Source: an uncultured Bacilli bacterium (GTDB lineage Bacteria > Bacillota_I > Bacilli_A > RF39 > UBA660). Taken from it: 39,272 bases of DNA. Positions within the stretch are counted from its first letter, which is position 1, and every line of letters begins with the position of its first letter. The translations under genes were made by a program, and so were the position numbers. The stretch is taken from contig CALVTC010000006.1 in the NCBI GenBank assembly GCA_944359885.1, positions 1 through 39,272 on the forward strand, in the 5' to 3' direction. Below are positions 8,869-18,022 of this stretch, piece by piece. The notes under the pieces were generated by a model. It searched no databases, was not told the origin of the DNA, and saw nothing but the letters and a program-made list of their open reading frames with translations.

Positions 8869-9867
8869 TTATTGTCTTTCAATTCCTAACACTTGATAAG
8901 CTTTATCTGTTGCCATTCTACCACGACTCGTCCTCTTCAAAAGACCAGTCTGTAATAAATATGGTTCATAAACATCCTCAATAGTTGTTACTTCCTCTCC
9001 GATAGAACTACTTAACGCCTCTATTCCAACAGGACCACCATTAAACTTTTCGATAATAGCAAGTAATAATTCATGATCTGTATTATCAAGACCCATCTCA
9101 TCTACTTTTAAACGTTCCAAAGCTTCTTTTGTAATAGGTAAGTCAACAACCCCGTTTCCTTTTACCAACGCAAAATCTCTAACACGTTTAAATAAACGAT
9201 TAGCAATTCTCGGTGTTCCTCGACTACGAGTAGCAAGTTCTCTCGCTGCTTCTTCCTCAATTTCTACCCCTAGAACTCTAGCAGTTCTTTTAATAATATC
9301 AGTAAGCTCTTCAACTGTATAAAATTGTAACTTAGAAGTAATACCAAAACGATCTCTTAAAGGAGCAGATAAATCACCAGCTCGAGTTGTTGCCCCAACT
9401 AATGTAAATGGTGGTAAATCAATTTTAATATTTCGACTATTTCCCTCACTACCAACGATAATGTCTAAAGAAAAATCTTCCATTGCTGGATACAAGATTT
9501 CTTCAATATATCTAGGCATACGATGAATCTCATCAATAAACAAAACATCTCCTGGCTCTAAAGAAGACAAAATAGCTGCCAAATCACCACTTTTTTCAAT
9601 GCTAGGACCACTTGCAGTTTTAATATTTGTACCAAGTTCATGTGCAATAATAAAGGCAAGTGTTGTCTTTCCTAACCCTGGGGGTCCATATAACAAAACA
9701 TGGTCCAACGGTTCATTTCTCATCTTTGCTGCCTCAACAAAAATGCGAATATTTTCTTTTACATCTTCCTGACCAATATACTCATCAATGCTTTCTGGAC
9801 GAATTGTATTATCCATCATCTGATCATCTTCTAAATGATAATTTGTTATAATACTTTCCTCTTGCAT
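8869..9867 (-). CDS. ruvB: Holliday junction branch migration helicase RuvB
   Basis: RuvB is the AAA+ motor that drives branch migration with RuvA. The 332-residue protein has [17 protein letters not shown] (Walker A, ~residues 57-72), [11 protein letters not shown] (Walker B), [20 protein letters not shown] (sensor 1 and arginine-finger region), [17 protein letters not shown] (sensor 2) and the winged-helix C-terminus with [10 protein letters not shown] and [16 protein letters not shown]. Length and motifs are normal. It follows ruvA by 18 bases with an AGGAGG RBS. Confidence 0.98.
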   Translation of the reverse strand: MQEESIITNYHLEDDQMMDNTIRPESIDEYIGQEDVKENIRIFVEAAKMRNEPLDHVLLYGPPGLGKTTLAFIIAHELGTNIKTASGPSIEKSGDLAAILSSLEPGDVLFIDEIHRMPRYIEEILYPAMEDFSLDIIVGSEGNSRNIKIDLPPFTLVGATTRAGDLSAPLRDRFGITSKLQFYTVEELTDIIKRTARVLGVEIEEEAARELATRSRGTPRIANRLFKRVRDFALVKGNGVVDLPITKEALERLKVDEMGLDNTDHELLLAIIEKFNGGPVGIEALSSSIGEEVTTIEDVYEPYLLQTGLLKRTSRGRMATDKAYQVLGIERQ

Positions 9868-9885
9868 AAAAACTAAATCCTCCTA

Positions 9886-10449
9886 TCAACGTAATAGTAA
9901 CTTCAATGCTTCTTTAATTTGCTCTTCAATAGATAAGCTAGAATCTACTTGATTAATTATCTTCTTAATTTCTTTATCTTTATATCCTAAAGCAAGCAAT
10001 GCTTCTTGCAATTCTTCTTGAGTCTCCACCACGTCATCAGTAATACCAGTACCAATAAACTCTAGTTTACCCTTAAGATCTAAAATAATCTGACGGGCCA
10101 ACTTTTCACCAATCTTAGGAAACTTCTTCAAATACAAAATATTTTCTCTTTCAATAGCATCCATAATTCCTTCTATCGATCCAACAGCTAAAATAGGTAA
10201 TGCCATACGACAACCCAATCCCTTTACACTAATAAGTTTTAAAAATAATTCTTTTTCAGCTTTCGTTTTAAAGCCAAACAAAGCTTCTTCATCCTCTTTT
10301 ACTTGTTGATAAACAAAAACCTTATAATCTTTACCTACTTCAAATGCATAAGGATTAGGCACATAAATCAAATAACCTACTCCATCATTATCTAAAACAA
10401 TAGAATTATATTTTAATTCTGCTATCGTTCCCTTTATATAATCATACAT
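9886..10449 (-). CDS. ruvA: Holliday junction DNA helicase subunit RuvA
   Basis: RuvA binds four-way junctions and loads RuvB. The 187-residue protein starts MYDYIKGTIAELKYNSIVLD (OB fold, typical), continues with KELFLKLISVKGLGCRMALP and the helix-hairpin-helix FPKIGEKLARQIILDLKGKL, and ends in the small RuvB-binding domain (EALLALGYKDKEIKKII). The ATG at 10449 has GGAG nine bases upstream; a TTG at 10464 is inside that RBS region. It is the first gene of the operon, with a promoter at 10524-10552. Confidence 0.96.
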   Translation of the reverse strand: MYDYIKGTIAELKYNSIVLDNDGVGYLIYVPNPYAFEVGKDYKVFVYQQVKEDEEALFGFKTKAEKELFLKLISVKGLGCRMALPILAVGSIEGIMDAIERENILYLKKFPKIGEKLARQIILDLKGKLEFIGTGITDDVVETQEELQEALLALGYKDKEIKKIINQVDSSLSIEEQIKEALKLLLR

Positions 10450-10523
10450 ATTTCTCAACTCCAAAACTAATTATATACCAAAAGAAGAAAACTCGCAATC
10501 AAACAGGAAACATTAACAATTTT

Positions 10524-10552
10524 ATATTATAATACATTTGTTCGTACGTCAA
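10524..10552 (-). promoter_or_regulatory. Promoter for the ruvA operon
   Basis: On the minus strand TTGACG, a 17-base spacer and TAATAT; an alternative -10 TATAAT lies two bases upstream with a 15-base spacer. Confidence 0.65.
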
Positions 10553-10647
10553 GATGAAAAAAAACTTATAATTTAACATCCTAAATCTCTATAAAACTAA
10601 AAAAATAGACAAGCAACAAAAACTTATCTACTTCCTCGATAATAAAT

Positions 10648-11175
10648 TTAACGTTTGAATTTTCTTTTAAGATAAAGAAAAGCCTGAATAAATCTATCTC
10701 TAACACTAGGAATAAACCAAGAAGACACAATCATAATCAACCAAATACAATGAATATAATTCCCATCTAAAAATGCATCGATTGTATAACCTATTAATGC
10801 TATAAATAGTACCATGATAAGTAAAACCATAAAAAGATTAAGAATATTACGTGCTTCATTGCCAGAAAACGTATCACTACCTCTTCTTCTTAACATCGCA
10901 TCTGCTTTTTCTTTAAACCCTTGATATCTAGCTATAACATCATCAAAGGAAAGCACCTCTTCACGTCTATAAACTTCATCTCTCATCTCAATACTACCAT
11001 CTTCTAATAACAAAACATCAATACGAGCAAAATTTTCAACTGGCAAAGAAATATCAAAAGTTTTTCCAAGAAGTCGTATCAATCGATTACGACAAGATGT
11101 AGAAACAAAAGATGCCTCATTAATATATACCTTTAACTCAGTATTAATTTTTTTTAATTGAGCTTCCTTATCCAT
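10648..11175 (-). CDS. Unrecognised membrane protein with two C-terminal segments
   Basis: A 175-residue protein. The first ~105 residues are soluble and charged (IDVLLLEDGSIEMRDEVYRR, YQGFKEKADAMLRRRGSD), followed by two hydrophobic segments (about 112-132 and 142-156) and a very basic C-terminus (LYLKRKFKR). The start has TAGGAG upstream. It lies 12 bases after yebC and is probably co-transcribed with it. I cannot assign a family; it could be a membrane anchor or a small channel-like protein. Confidence 0.65.
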   Translation of the reverse strand: MDKEAQLKKINTELKVYINEASFVSTSCRNRLIRLLGKTFDISLPVENFARIDVLLLEDGSIEMRDEVYRREEVLSFDDVIARYQGFKEKADAMLRRRGSDTFSGNEARNILNLFMVLLIMVLFIALIGYTIDAFLDGNYIHCIWLIMIVSSWFIPSVRDRFIQAFLYLKRKFKR

Positions 11176-11187
11176 AATATTCTCCTA

Positions 11188-11910
11188 TTAATCTTCTTTT
11201 AAATTATAATAAACGTCTTGTACATCATCTAAGTCTTCTAAAGTATCTACTAACTTATGTACTTTTTCTTGTCCCTCTTCATCAAGGGTTACTTCCATAT
11301 TAGGAATATAAGTCAACTCGCACTCCAAAAACTCTTTTACTCCTGCTTCTTCCAACGCATTTCTTACATTAGTAAAATTCTCAGTATCTGTAGTGATTAA
11401 ATATTGTTCGCCAGATTTTTCAAAATCTAGTGCACCAGCATCTAATGCCACCATCATCATAGTATCTTCATCATAATCACTTGGGATTACAATAGATCCA
11501 CGACGAGAAAACATATAACTAACAGAACCATCAGTACCTAAATTTCCCCCTGCTTTTGTAAATGCGCTACGAACTTGTGAGGCTGTTCTATTACGATTAT
11601 CAGTTAAACAATCTACCATAAAAGCAACACCACCATGTCCATAACCTTCATATCTAACACTTTCATAATTAGCAGCATCATTAGAACCAGTTGCTTTCTC
11701 AATGGCCTTATTAATATTATCCTTAGGCATATTTTGTGCTTTTGCTTTATCTACTGCCAAACGCAAAGCGGCATTTTGATTCGGATCAGGACTACCACCT
11801 TTAGCTGCTACCATAATTTCTTTTGCTAATTTTTGAAACACTTTTCCACGAGCAGCATCGATTAATCCCTTTTTACGATGAATCGTTGCCCATTTAGAAT
11901 GTCCACTCAT
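11188..11910 (-). CDS. yebC: YebC/TACO1-family translation factor
   Basis: YebC/PmpR proteins were described as transcriptional regulators. More recent work on the family links them to relief of ribosome stalling. The 240-residue protein is full length and typical: MSGHSKWATIHRKKGLIDAA at the N-terminus, GGSPDPNQNAALRLAVDKAK, YEGYGHGGVAFMVDCLTDNR, GSVSYMFSRRG and a C-terminal LVDTLEDLDDVQDVYYNL. It has a GGAGG RBS and a promoter at 11935-11963. Confidence 0.96.
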   Translation of the reverse strand: MSGHSKWATIHRKKGLIDAARGKVFQKLAKEIMVAAKGGSPDPNQNAALRLAVDKAKAQNMPKDNINKAIEKATGSNDAANYESVRYEGYGHGGVAFMVDCLTDNRNRTASQVRSAFTKAGGNLGTDGSVSYMFSRRGSIVIPSDYDEDTMMMVALDAGALDFEKSGEQYLITTDTENFTNVRNALEEAGVKEFLECELTYIPNMEVTLDEEGQEKVHKLVDTLEDLDDVQDVYYNLKED

Positions 11911-11934
11911 ACTAATACCTCCTTTTCCTTTTAT

Positions 11935-11963
11935 ATAATATCATATTTAATATGCTTTGTAAA
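11935..11963 (-). promoter_or_regulatory. Promoter for yebC
   Basis: On the minus strand TTTACA, a 17-base spacer and TATTAT. Its -35 overlaps the -35 of the opposite promoter at 11957-11985. Confidence 0.6.
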
Positions 11964-11985
11964 TGAAAGAAAAAAATGATAAAAT
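11957..11985 (+). promoter_or_regulatory. Promoter for the plus-strand DUF192-like gene
   Basis: TTGTAA at 11957-11962, a 17-base spacer and TAAAAT at 11980-11985, followed by a GAGGG ribosome binding site and the start at 12007. Confidence 0.6.
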
Positions 11986-12006
11986 AAAAAAGAAAGAGGG
12001 ATTTCT

Positions 12007-12354
12007 ATGTATCTAAAAGTAAAAAATAAAAAAATTAAAATCATACAACCACAAGGATTTTGGAATAGATTCAAAGGTCTAAAATTTGTATTAGAACCTA
12101 TTGATTATGGACTACGTTTTACGAAAAAAAAATTTGTAACTACAAACTTTTTATGCCAAAAAATAGATATTATTTTAACCGACAAAGATGATAAAATCCT
12201 ATATATATATGAAAAAATGAAAACAGAAAAATATATATTTCCAAAAAGAAAAGTTTATAATGTCTATTTTCTACCTTTAAATACAGCTAAAAACTTTAAA
12301 TTAAACGAAAAACTAAACTTAATAGAAGAACAAAAAGAAAAGACTGAAAAATAA
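12007..12354 (+). CDS. DUF192-like small protein
   Basis: A 115-residue basic protein and one of only a few plus-strand genes here. Its pattern (W-N-RFKGLKF..., then KKFVTTNFLCQKIDIILTDK, then VYNVYFLPLNTAKNFKL) resembles the DUF192 fold (R-x-x-GLM..., V-x-T-x-F...ID-x-x-x-x-D..., vLEl). The typical GLM is degenerate, so the assignment is tentative. There is no signal peptide, although many DUF192 proteins are exported. It has its own promoter and ends in a bidirectional terminator shared with the convergent gene. Confidence 0.6.
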   Translation: MYLKVKNKKIKIIQPQGFWNRFKGLKFVLEPIDYGLRFTKKKFVTTNFLCQKIDIILTDKDDKILYIYEKMKTEKYIFPKRKVYNVYFLPLNTAKNFKLNEKLNLIEEQKEKTEK

Positions 12355-12368
12355 ATCAGTCTCTTTTA
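12334..12368. terminator. Bidirectional terminator between convergent genes
   Basis: AAAAGACTGA pairs with TCAGTCTCTTTT around an AT loop, with an A-rich 5' flank and T-rich 3' flank. It serves the plus-strand gene ending at 12354 and the minus-strand gene ending at 12356. Confidence 0.75.
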
Positions 12369-12991
12369 GTATATTCTTTTTCCTTTGAAAGAGAAAGAAC
12401 CTCACTCTGACTAGTAGACATAAAGCCTTCTAAGCATTCACATGGATAAAGAATAAGTCCTAATCTTTCATCACCATCTATCAATTCATAATCTCCTGCA
12501 GCAAGCGTCATATAATCTATAAGATTAATCATCGAATTACCATCTTCCTTAAAAAAGGACTGCTGATACATATAAGGATTGCTCTTTGGCCAAGGACTTA
12601 TCAGGTTAGAACCACTTAAAATTTCTGCTAACCTCTCGAAAGAAACATCTTTTTCGCAAATTAAAACATTACCATCTTGATTGATTATAACACCGTCAGA
12701 AAAGACATGATTTTGATATCCATCAACAACATAATACAAATCATCAACAACTTTTCCATTACGATTTGAAACTACTGCAAGCATACCATTAGAATGATAA
12801 AATACAAAACCAAAATCAACTGGAGATGCCACATTTCCAACACTATGATGGTAACTCACACTTTGCATAGTAAAAGATGGGAAAGTACATTCTATATAAC
12901 CTTTTGCATCATCCATCTTAGGAAATATCTGCTGATAAACTGGAATAAAACCATTCAAATAGTACTTGATAGCTGGATTCTTCTGTTCCAT
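12356..12991 (-). CDS. Unrecognised 211-residue protein
   Basis: A soluble protein starting MEQKNPAIKYYLNGFIPVYQ at 12991, with GTAGGTG upstream; a longer frame from 13081 lacks an RBS. It contains VDFGFVFYHSNGMLAVVSNR, VVDDLYYVVDGYQNHVFSDG and ERLGLILYPCECLEGFM. No domain is recognised. It lies downstream of the pheT terminator and faces the plus-strand gene. Confidence 0.6.
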   Translation of the reverse strand: MEQKNPAIKYYLNGFIPVYQQIFPKMDDAKGYIECTFPSFTMQSVSYHHSVGNVASPVDFGFVFYHSNGMLAVVSNRNGKVVDDLYYVVDGYQNHVFSDGVIINQDGNVLICEKDVSFERLAEILSGSNLISPWPKSNPYMYQQSFFKEDGNSMINLIDYMTLAAGDYELIDGDERLGLILYPCECLEGFMSTSQSEVLSLSKEKEYTKRD

Positions 12992-13080
12992 AAAAACACC
13001 TACTTCATTTATGTGCATTACTATATCACGAGGAATAAAAATTAACAAGAGAAATTTTTCTTCATACTTTAAAAAGTACA

Positions 13081-13113
13081 AAACAAAAGAGATAAAAGCA
13101 TACTTTTACCTCT
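13081..13113 (-). terminator. Intrinsic terminator after pheT
   Basis: On the minus strand GAGGTAAAAG, TATG loop, CTTTTATCTC, then TTTTG: a strong stem with a T run, seven bases past the pheT stop. Confidence 0.85.
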
Positions 13114-13119
13114 GATTTT

Positions 13120-15492
13120 TTACTTATCGCGAACCTGTGCTTGATGAGTAGAACATACTTTTTCAATAATTTGATTAAATACTTTCATAACCTCATCATC
13201 CGTAAGCGTACGGTCTTGTGCCATAAATAACAAATTATAAGCAAGAGACTTCATACCACTCGCAACATGTTCTCCTTCATAAACATCAAAAACTTCAATA
13301 GAATGTAAAAGTCTTCCACCAGCTTTTTTGATTGTTGCTTCAATCTCTTGAGAAGTTAATTCTTTAGGCACAACAAACGCTACATCTTTTGTAATAGTTG
13401 GATATTTAGATGCTTCTTTATATTTAAGTGGTTTTACTTTTTGCATCAAAGCTTGTAAAGAAATTTCACAAACATACACTTCATCCTTACAAACTTTAGG
13501 ATGGACTTGTCCTAAAATACCAATAGGACGTCTATCTAATAAAATCTGACATGACTTTCCAGGATGCATATCAGGAAGAGTACTCTTTACAAAACTATAA
13601 CGATTTTGAAATCCAAAATAACAAAGAATATCTTCAACAAAACCTTTCATTAAATAAAAATCTACTGGCATACTTCCTTTCCAAGGATTAACAACATACT
13701 TTCCCTTCATTAAAAAGCAAGCTTTACTTTCTTCCTGATAACCTTTATCATACGTTTTTGCAATCTCATAAATCAAAACATCATCTACCTTACGAGCTTT
13801 ATTATATTGATAAACATTTAATAAAGAAGGAATTAAAGTAGTACGAATAACACTTTTATCAACACTCATAGGATTTGGAAGAACACATTTTTTCTTTTTC
13901 TCATAATCAAAGCTTTGACTCATATCAGAAGATACCAAAGTATAAGTCTTAACCTCGTTAAATCCAAGACTACGAAGACGACAAGATAAAGCTTTACGAT
14001 ATTTAACATCTCCCACATACTCTCCACGGCGAATTCCGACTGAAGGTAGCGTAGAAACAAGCTTCTGATATCCATAAAGTCTACCAATCTCCTCTGCAAT
14101 ATCATTTACATTAGGATCAATATCAAGTCTTCTTTTAGGAATTACTACTCTAAACTTACCATCTTTTAAAGTATATGGAAAATCAAGTCTTTCAAGTTCA
14201 AATTTCATATCCTCTTCCGTAATACGAATTCCCAACATCTTATCTACTTGTTCAGGACGAAATTCTACAATCTTTTCACTCTTATCAACAACATCATGAC
14301 TAACCATTCCAGATAATACCTTAGCACCTGCATATTTTTCCAACAAATGACATGCTCGATTAATTGCCATCAAAGTATATTCATAATTAAGACCCTTTCC
14401 ATAACGAATGCTAGCTTCGCTACGAAGATCCAAATGAGCTGCAGTATAACGAATACTTACAGCATCAAAAATAGCTGCTTCGATTAAAATATTTTTTGTA
14501 GTATCTGTAACTTCCGTATTTTCTCCACCCATGACACCAGCAATACAAACAGGCTTTAAACCATCAGTAATAACAATGTCACTACTACGTAAAATTCTCC
14601 TTTTACCATCAAGTGTAACAACTTCTTCTCTATCTTTTGCATCTCTTACTAAAATATGGTCCCCTAAAGTATCCTTATCAAAGAAATGAAGAGGCTGACC
14701 AAACTCTAGCATGACATAATTAGAAATATCTACAACATTATTAATCGGTCTCATACCAGCAGCAAGAAGTCGTCTTTGAATAAATTCAGGAGATTCTCCT
14801 AATTTTACATCTGTAACCATTTTTGCTAAATAATAAGGGCACTTATCTGTTTCAACATCCAAAGAAAAATGATTTTTAATAGAATCAGACTCTTCATGAT
14901 AGCTACAATCTGGTAATGTTACCTTACGATTTAAAATTGCCGCAATCTCATATGCAAAACCAATATGATAATAGCAATCATTATTACGATGTTTATGAAT
15001 ATCTAACTCATATAAAGTAGACTCAAGTCCCATATAAACAAGAGGATCACGACCAATAGGTGCATCACTTGGTAATTCTTCTATTCCACGAGCATACGCC
15101 TCATCCGTCTTCTCTTCAAGTCCTAACTCATACAAAGCACAAATCATACCATTCGATTCAATACCCCGAATCTTACTAGCTTTAATTTGAAAATCTCCAG
15201 GTAAAACTGCACCAGGCAACGCAACAATTACTTTTAACCCGTCACGAACATTAGGAGCACCACAAACAATCTGTTGCAATTCATCACGACCAACATCCAC
15301 TTGACACAAATGTAAATGATCACTATTAGGATGATCAATACAACTAATAACTTTCCCTATTACTAAATGATCAATATGATTAGTAATTACCTTTTCAACA
15401 TTAATACCAGCTTCTGTAATTTTAATAGCTAACTCTTCTAAATCTTGATCACTAATATCAATATAATCTTTTACCCATTCTAAACTAATCAT
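13120..15492 (-). CDS. pheT: Phenylalanine-tRNA ligase beta subunit
   Basis: Beta chain of the (alpha-beta)2 enzyme that charges tRNA-Phe. The 790-residue protein has the N-terminal OB-fold tRNA-binding domain (VIGKVISCIDHPNSDHLHLC, residues ~40-150), then the B3/B4 editing region with RPINNVVDISNYVMLEFGQP. The B5 domain follows (PNVNDIAEEIGRLYGYQKL), then the synthetase-like core (~480-690) and the C-terminal FDX-ACB anticodon-binding domain (KYPTITKDVAFVVPKELTSQ to the end). The ATG overlaps the pheS stop by eight bases, so the two are coupled. Confidence 0.97.
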   Translation of the reverse strand: MISLEWVKDYIDISDQDLEELAIKITEAGINVEKVITNHIDHLVIGKVISCIDHPNSDHLHLCQVDVGRDELQQIVCGAPNVRDGLKVIVALPGAVLPGDFQIKASKIRGIESNGMICALYELGLEEKTDEAYARGIEELPSDAPIGRDPLVYMGLESTLYELDIHKHRNNDCYYHIGFAYEIAAILNRKVTLPDCSYHEESDSIKNHFSLDVETDKCPYYLAKMVTDVKLGESPEFIQRRLLAAGMRPINNVVDISNYVMLEFGQPLHFFDKDTLGDHILVRDAKDREEVVTLDGKRRILRSSDIVITDGLKPVCIAGVMGGENTEVTDTTKNILIEAAIFDAVSIRYTAAHLDLRSEASIRYGKGLNYEYTLMAINRACHLLEKYAGAKVLSGMVSHDVVDKSEKIVEFRPEQVDKMLGIRITEEDMKFELERLDFPYTLKDGKFRVVIPKRRLDIDPNVNDIAEEIGRLYGYQKLVSTLPSVGIRRGEYVGDVKYRKALSCRLRSLGFNEVKTYTLVSSDMSQSFDYEKKKKCVLPNPMSVDKSVIRTTLIPSLLNVYQYNKARKVDDVLIYEIAKTYDKGYQEESKACFLMKGKYVVNPWKGSMPVDFYLMKGFVEDILCYFGFQNRYSFVKSTLPDMHPGKSCQILLDRRPIGILGQVHPKVCKDEVYVCEISLQALMQKVKPLKYKEASKYPTITKDVAFVVPKELTSQEIEATIKKAGGRLLHSIEVFDVYEGEHVASGMKSLAYNLLFMAQDRTLTDDEVMKVFNQIIEKVCSTHQAQVRDK

Positions 15493-16534
15493 TACAATCT
15501 AACTCCCCTCTATCAAAATTTTTAACTTCTCGTAAATCTGTATTGTAAAAAACTCGTAAATCATTAATATCATACTTAAGCATCGCCATACGTTCTGCAC
15601 CAAATCCAAAAGCAAATCCACTCCAAACCTCAGGATCATAACCACTCATACGTAACACATTAGGATGAACTACTCCAGCACCCGCAATCGTAATCCAACC
15701 AGTATTTTTACAAATATGACAACCCTTACCTTTACAATTAAAGCAACTAATATCTACCTCAACAGAAGGTTCCGTAAATTGATAATAACTTGGTCTAAAA
15801 CGTGTTTCTACATCATTACCAAATAACTTTTTAACAATAACATCAATTGTTCCCTTCAAATCGGATAAAGAAATATTTTTATCAACCAATAATCCCTCAA
15901 TTTGCATAAACTGATGAGAATGAGTCGCATCATCATCATCTCTACGATACGTTTTCCCAGGGCAAATAACTCTAACAGGAACTTCTCCCTTTCCTTTTAA
16001 CATAGTACGAACTTGTACAGGAGACGTCTGACTACGAAGTAAAATCTCTTCACCCTCAAGATAAAAAGTATCCTGTGCATCTCTTGCAGGATGTCCCTTA
16101 GGAATATTTAACATTTCAAAGTTATACTTATCTTCTTCCACCTCAGGTCCATCAACTACATCATATCCCATGGACATACAAACTTCTTCTACTTCTTCAA
16201 TTAACTTTTCCAAAATATTAGGAGCACCTTGACTTACCCTCGTACTAGGAAGACTAATATCAATAGCTTCACTCTCAAGTCTTTTATTTAACTCTTCTTC
16301 CTCTAGATGACTTCTAATTTCATCATAGCGAGACTGAAACAAAGTACGAACGGCATTAACACTTTGTCCAAAAGCTTTCTTTTCTTCATTAGGAACATTT
16401 TTTATTTCACTATTTAACTCTGTAATAAGTCCCTTTTTACCCAAATATTTTACTCTTAAATCATTCAAGTTTTTTAAATCAGTAACATGATCCAATTCTT
16501 CTAACATAGTATTCTTTATTTCTTCTGCTTTCAT
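15485..16534 (-). CDS. pheS: Phenylalanine-tRNA ligase alpha subunit
   Basis: Catalytic alpha subunit. The 349-residue protein has an N-terminal coiled-coil tRNA-binding region (YLGKKGLITELNSEI), class II motif 2 (CPGKTYRRDDDDATHSHQFM), the Cys-rich CFNCKGKGCHICKNTGW insertion usual in Gram-positive PheS, and motif 3 (GFAFGFGAERMAMLKYDIND). The start (TAATG) overlaps the stop of the upstream HAD gene by one base, and GGAGATG is the RBS. Confidence 0.97.
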   Translation of the reverse strand: MKAEEIKNTMLEELDHVTDLKNLNDLRVKYLGKKGLITELNSEIKNVPNEEKKAFGQSVNAVRTLFQSRYDEIRSHLEEEELNKRLESEAIDISLPSTRVSQGAPNILEKLIEEVEEVCMSMGYDVVDGPEVEEDKYNFEMLNIPKGHPARDAQDTFYLEGEEILLRSQTSPVQVRTMLKGKGEVPVRVICPGKTYRRDDDDATHSHQFMQIEGLLVDKNISLSDLKGTIDVIVKKLFGNDVETRFRPSYYQFTEPSVEVDISCFNCKGKGCHICKNTGWITIAGAGVVHPNVLRMSGYDPEVWSGFAFGFGAERMAMLKYDINDLRVFYNTDLREVKNFDRGELDCND

Positions 16535-17151
16535 TAAAACATCTCCTTTACTTTTCTTAAACTTTTAATAGAATATTCATACTCCGGATTACGACCATTA
16601 GGATCATAATACCAAGAAGAAATACCTAGATTTCTAGGAGCAATAACATCTTTCCAAAAATTATCTCCAACCATCATACATTCACTAGGTAAATAATCTC
16701 CACAAGCACGAATATAAGCTTCTTGATGAGGTTTAAAATAATACTCTCCTCCATAAACTTCCTCAATATAAGGAAGTAGACCAACTTTTTTTAATCTTTC
16801 TCTTTGAATATCAGAAATATCATTAGTACAAACGACATTCTCTATACCTAAAAAATGTAAATAAGACAACACTTCCTCTGCACCATCAATCACCGTACCT
16901 GGATACGCTAAATGTAGAGAAAACCACTTCCTAAAAAAATCCTCTGAAACTGAAAAATCCGCTCTGTTCTGACAGTAAGCTGCTATCATGGAAACATCAA
17001 AATTCAAGAATCGATCTTCATACTCAGAAAGTAAAGACAATAAGGTATGTCCCTGAGAAACAGATATATTATCTTTAAAAAATGCATCTTCTGCTTTTAA
17101 ATCACGCTTCATTAAAGTATCATCCAAATCCCATATCACTCTTCGAATCAT
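16534..17151 (-). CDS. HAD-superfamily hydrolase
   Basis: A 205-residue haloacid-dehalogenase-type phosphatase. Motif I is VIWDLDDTLM (nucleophile Asp ~8), motif II is the VVCTNDIS threonine/asparagine region, and motifs III/IV are FKPHQEAY and CMMVGDNFWKDVIAPRNLGI. A cap domain lies between motifs I and II. Substrate unknown; YjjG-like nucleotidases and phosphoglycolate phosphatases are the nearest pattern. It is the first gene of a HAD-pheS-pheT unit and has a GGAGG RBS. The T-box that should control pheST is ~600 bases further upstream. Confidence 0.85.
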   Translation of the reverse strand: MIRRVIWDLDDTLMKRDLKAEDAFFKDNISVSQGHTLLSLLSEYEDRFLNFDVSMIAAYCQNRADFSVSEDFFRKWFSLHLAYPGTVIDGAEEVLSYLHFLGIENVVCTNDISDIQRERLKKVGLLPYIEEVYGGEYYFKPHQEAYIRACGDYLPSECMMVGDNFWKDVIAPRNLGISSWYYDPNGRNPEYEYSIKSLRKVKEMF

Positions 17152-17189
17152 AACATCCTCCTAAAAATAATTGAATAATCGCTAGACAC

Positions 17190-17740
17190 TTATTTATATA
17201 CCAAATATTCTTATCAAGCATCTAAATTTTCTTTTTACAGAACAAAAGAATTAAGTAAGCTTAATTTACCTTGGTCGCAACCTTCCAATCCTCCTGCTTC
17301 ATAGACTAGGTATTTCTACTTCGTGATTGCCTAACATCCGATAGTTGCTACCGTAGTTTTCTTTTGTTTCTTCTTTTTCTATTTTAATTCCATCATATAC
17401 TTCTTTAGTCCTTCAAACATAATATTATAACTGGTATTATAATACCTATCATGATAACTTCCCATTTCTTATATCCACAGACACTGCATTCCTTGTGACT
17501 TGAATAAAATTATTCTATGTGTATTTGTGAATTAGTTCTACTTGATTAATTGTAGGTTGCAAACGAAAACAATAAGTTCTATACATAACATTATTGATAT
17601 CAAGGTTTCAAATTTGCATTTTGAGAAACAGATTTCTTTCGTTATTCTTGCAATTTTTTCGTTTACTTTTTGAACCATTCCTAGTTTAAAATCTATCAAA
17701 TATTGTAGAATTTTACTTATCTAATTTTTATTATAAGAGT
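17190..17740 (-). pseudogene. Decayed IS200/IS605-type TnpB element
   Basis: There is no intact gene here, but the minus strand keeps pieces of a TnpB (RuvC-like, RNA-guided nuclease) gene. A start-like MYRTYCFRLQPTINQVEL lies at ~17586. After an internal deletion comes a zinc-ribbon half HKECSVCGYKKWE, then in another frame HDRYYNTSYNIMFEGLKKYM, which matches the end of TnpB with its RuvC III DRD-x-NA-x-x-NI motif degraded. A tail frame then ends NHEVEIPSL and a stop near 17299. The sequence after it may be the old right end and guide-RNA region. The insert separates the T-box from the HAD-pheST genes. Confidence 0.7.
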
Positions 17741-17754
17741 CTTATAAATAAAAA

Positions 17755-17960
17755 AATAACTATAAACTTAAGGGTGTATAAAACACGGTACCACCTTAAT
17801 TTATAGTTATTAAACTACCTCATTATCTTAACGCGATTAACGCCTATAATTTTGTTATAGGGACTCCTAAGACGAATTCATAAACAATTCTTATCTGTTC
17901 ACACCACCCACAGACTCTCTAAAAAGAATAAATTTATTACTACTTCTTAATCAACATCGA
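17755..17960 (-). promoter_or_regulatory. T-box riboswitch, Phe type
   Basis: On the minus strand the leader has the AGAGAG and GGTGGTG apical pattern of T-box Stem I, a specifier-like GAATTCG (TTC, Phe) near 17873-17880, the T-box core AAGGTGGTACCGTG (17784-17798), and a terminator in which AACTATAAATTAAGG pairs with CCTTAAGTTTATAGTT before a T run. This is the expected control for pheST: uncharged tRNA-Phe would stabilise the antiterminator. A decayed tnpB and the HAD gene lie between it and pheS. Confidence 0.85.
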
Positions 17961-17967
17961 TATGCCT

Positions 17968-17995
17968 ATTATAACATAATATCTAAAAAAATCAA
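17968..17995 (-). promoter_or_regulatory. Promoter for the T-box leader
   Basis: On the minus strand TTGATT, a 16-base spacer and TATAAT just upstream of the leader. Confidence 0.65.
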
Positions 17996-17999
17996 TCTA

Positions 18000-18022
18000 G
18001 AAAAAAGAATTAAATAGTCATT
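18000..18022 (-). terminator. Terminator overlapping the frr stop
   Basis: On the minus strand GAATTAATGACTATTTAATTC folds into a short stem that includes the frr stop codon, followed by TTTTTT. Confidence 0.6.

Noticed and set aside
13920..14105. Short frames antisense to or out of frame with pheT, glyS, infC and the surface genes
   Set aside because: They lie wholly within well-supported genes, lack ribosome binding sites and show no family pattern.
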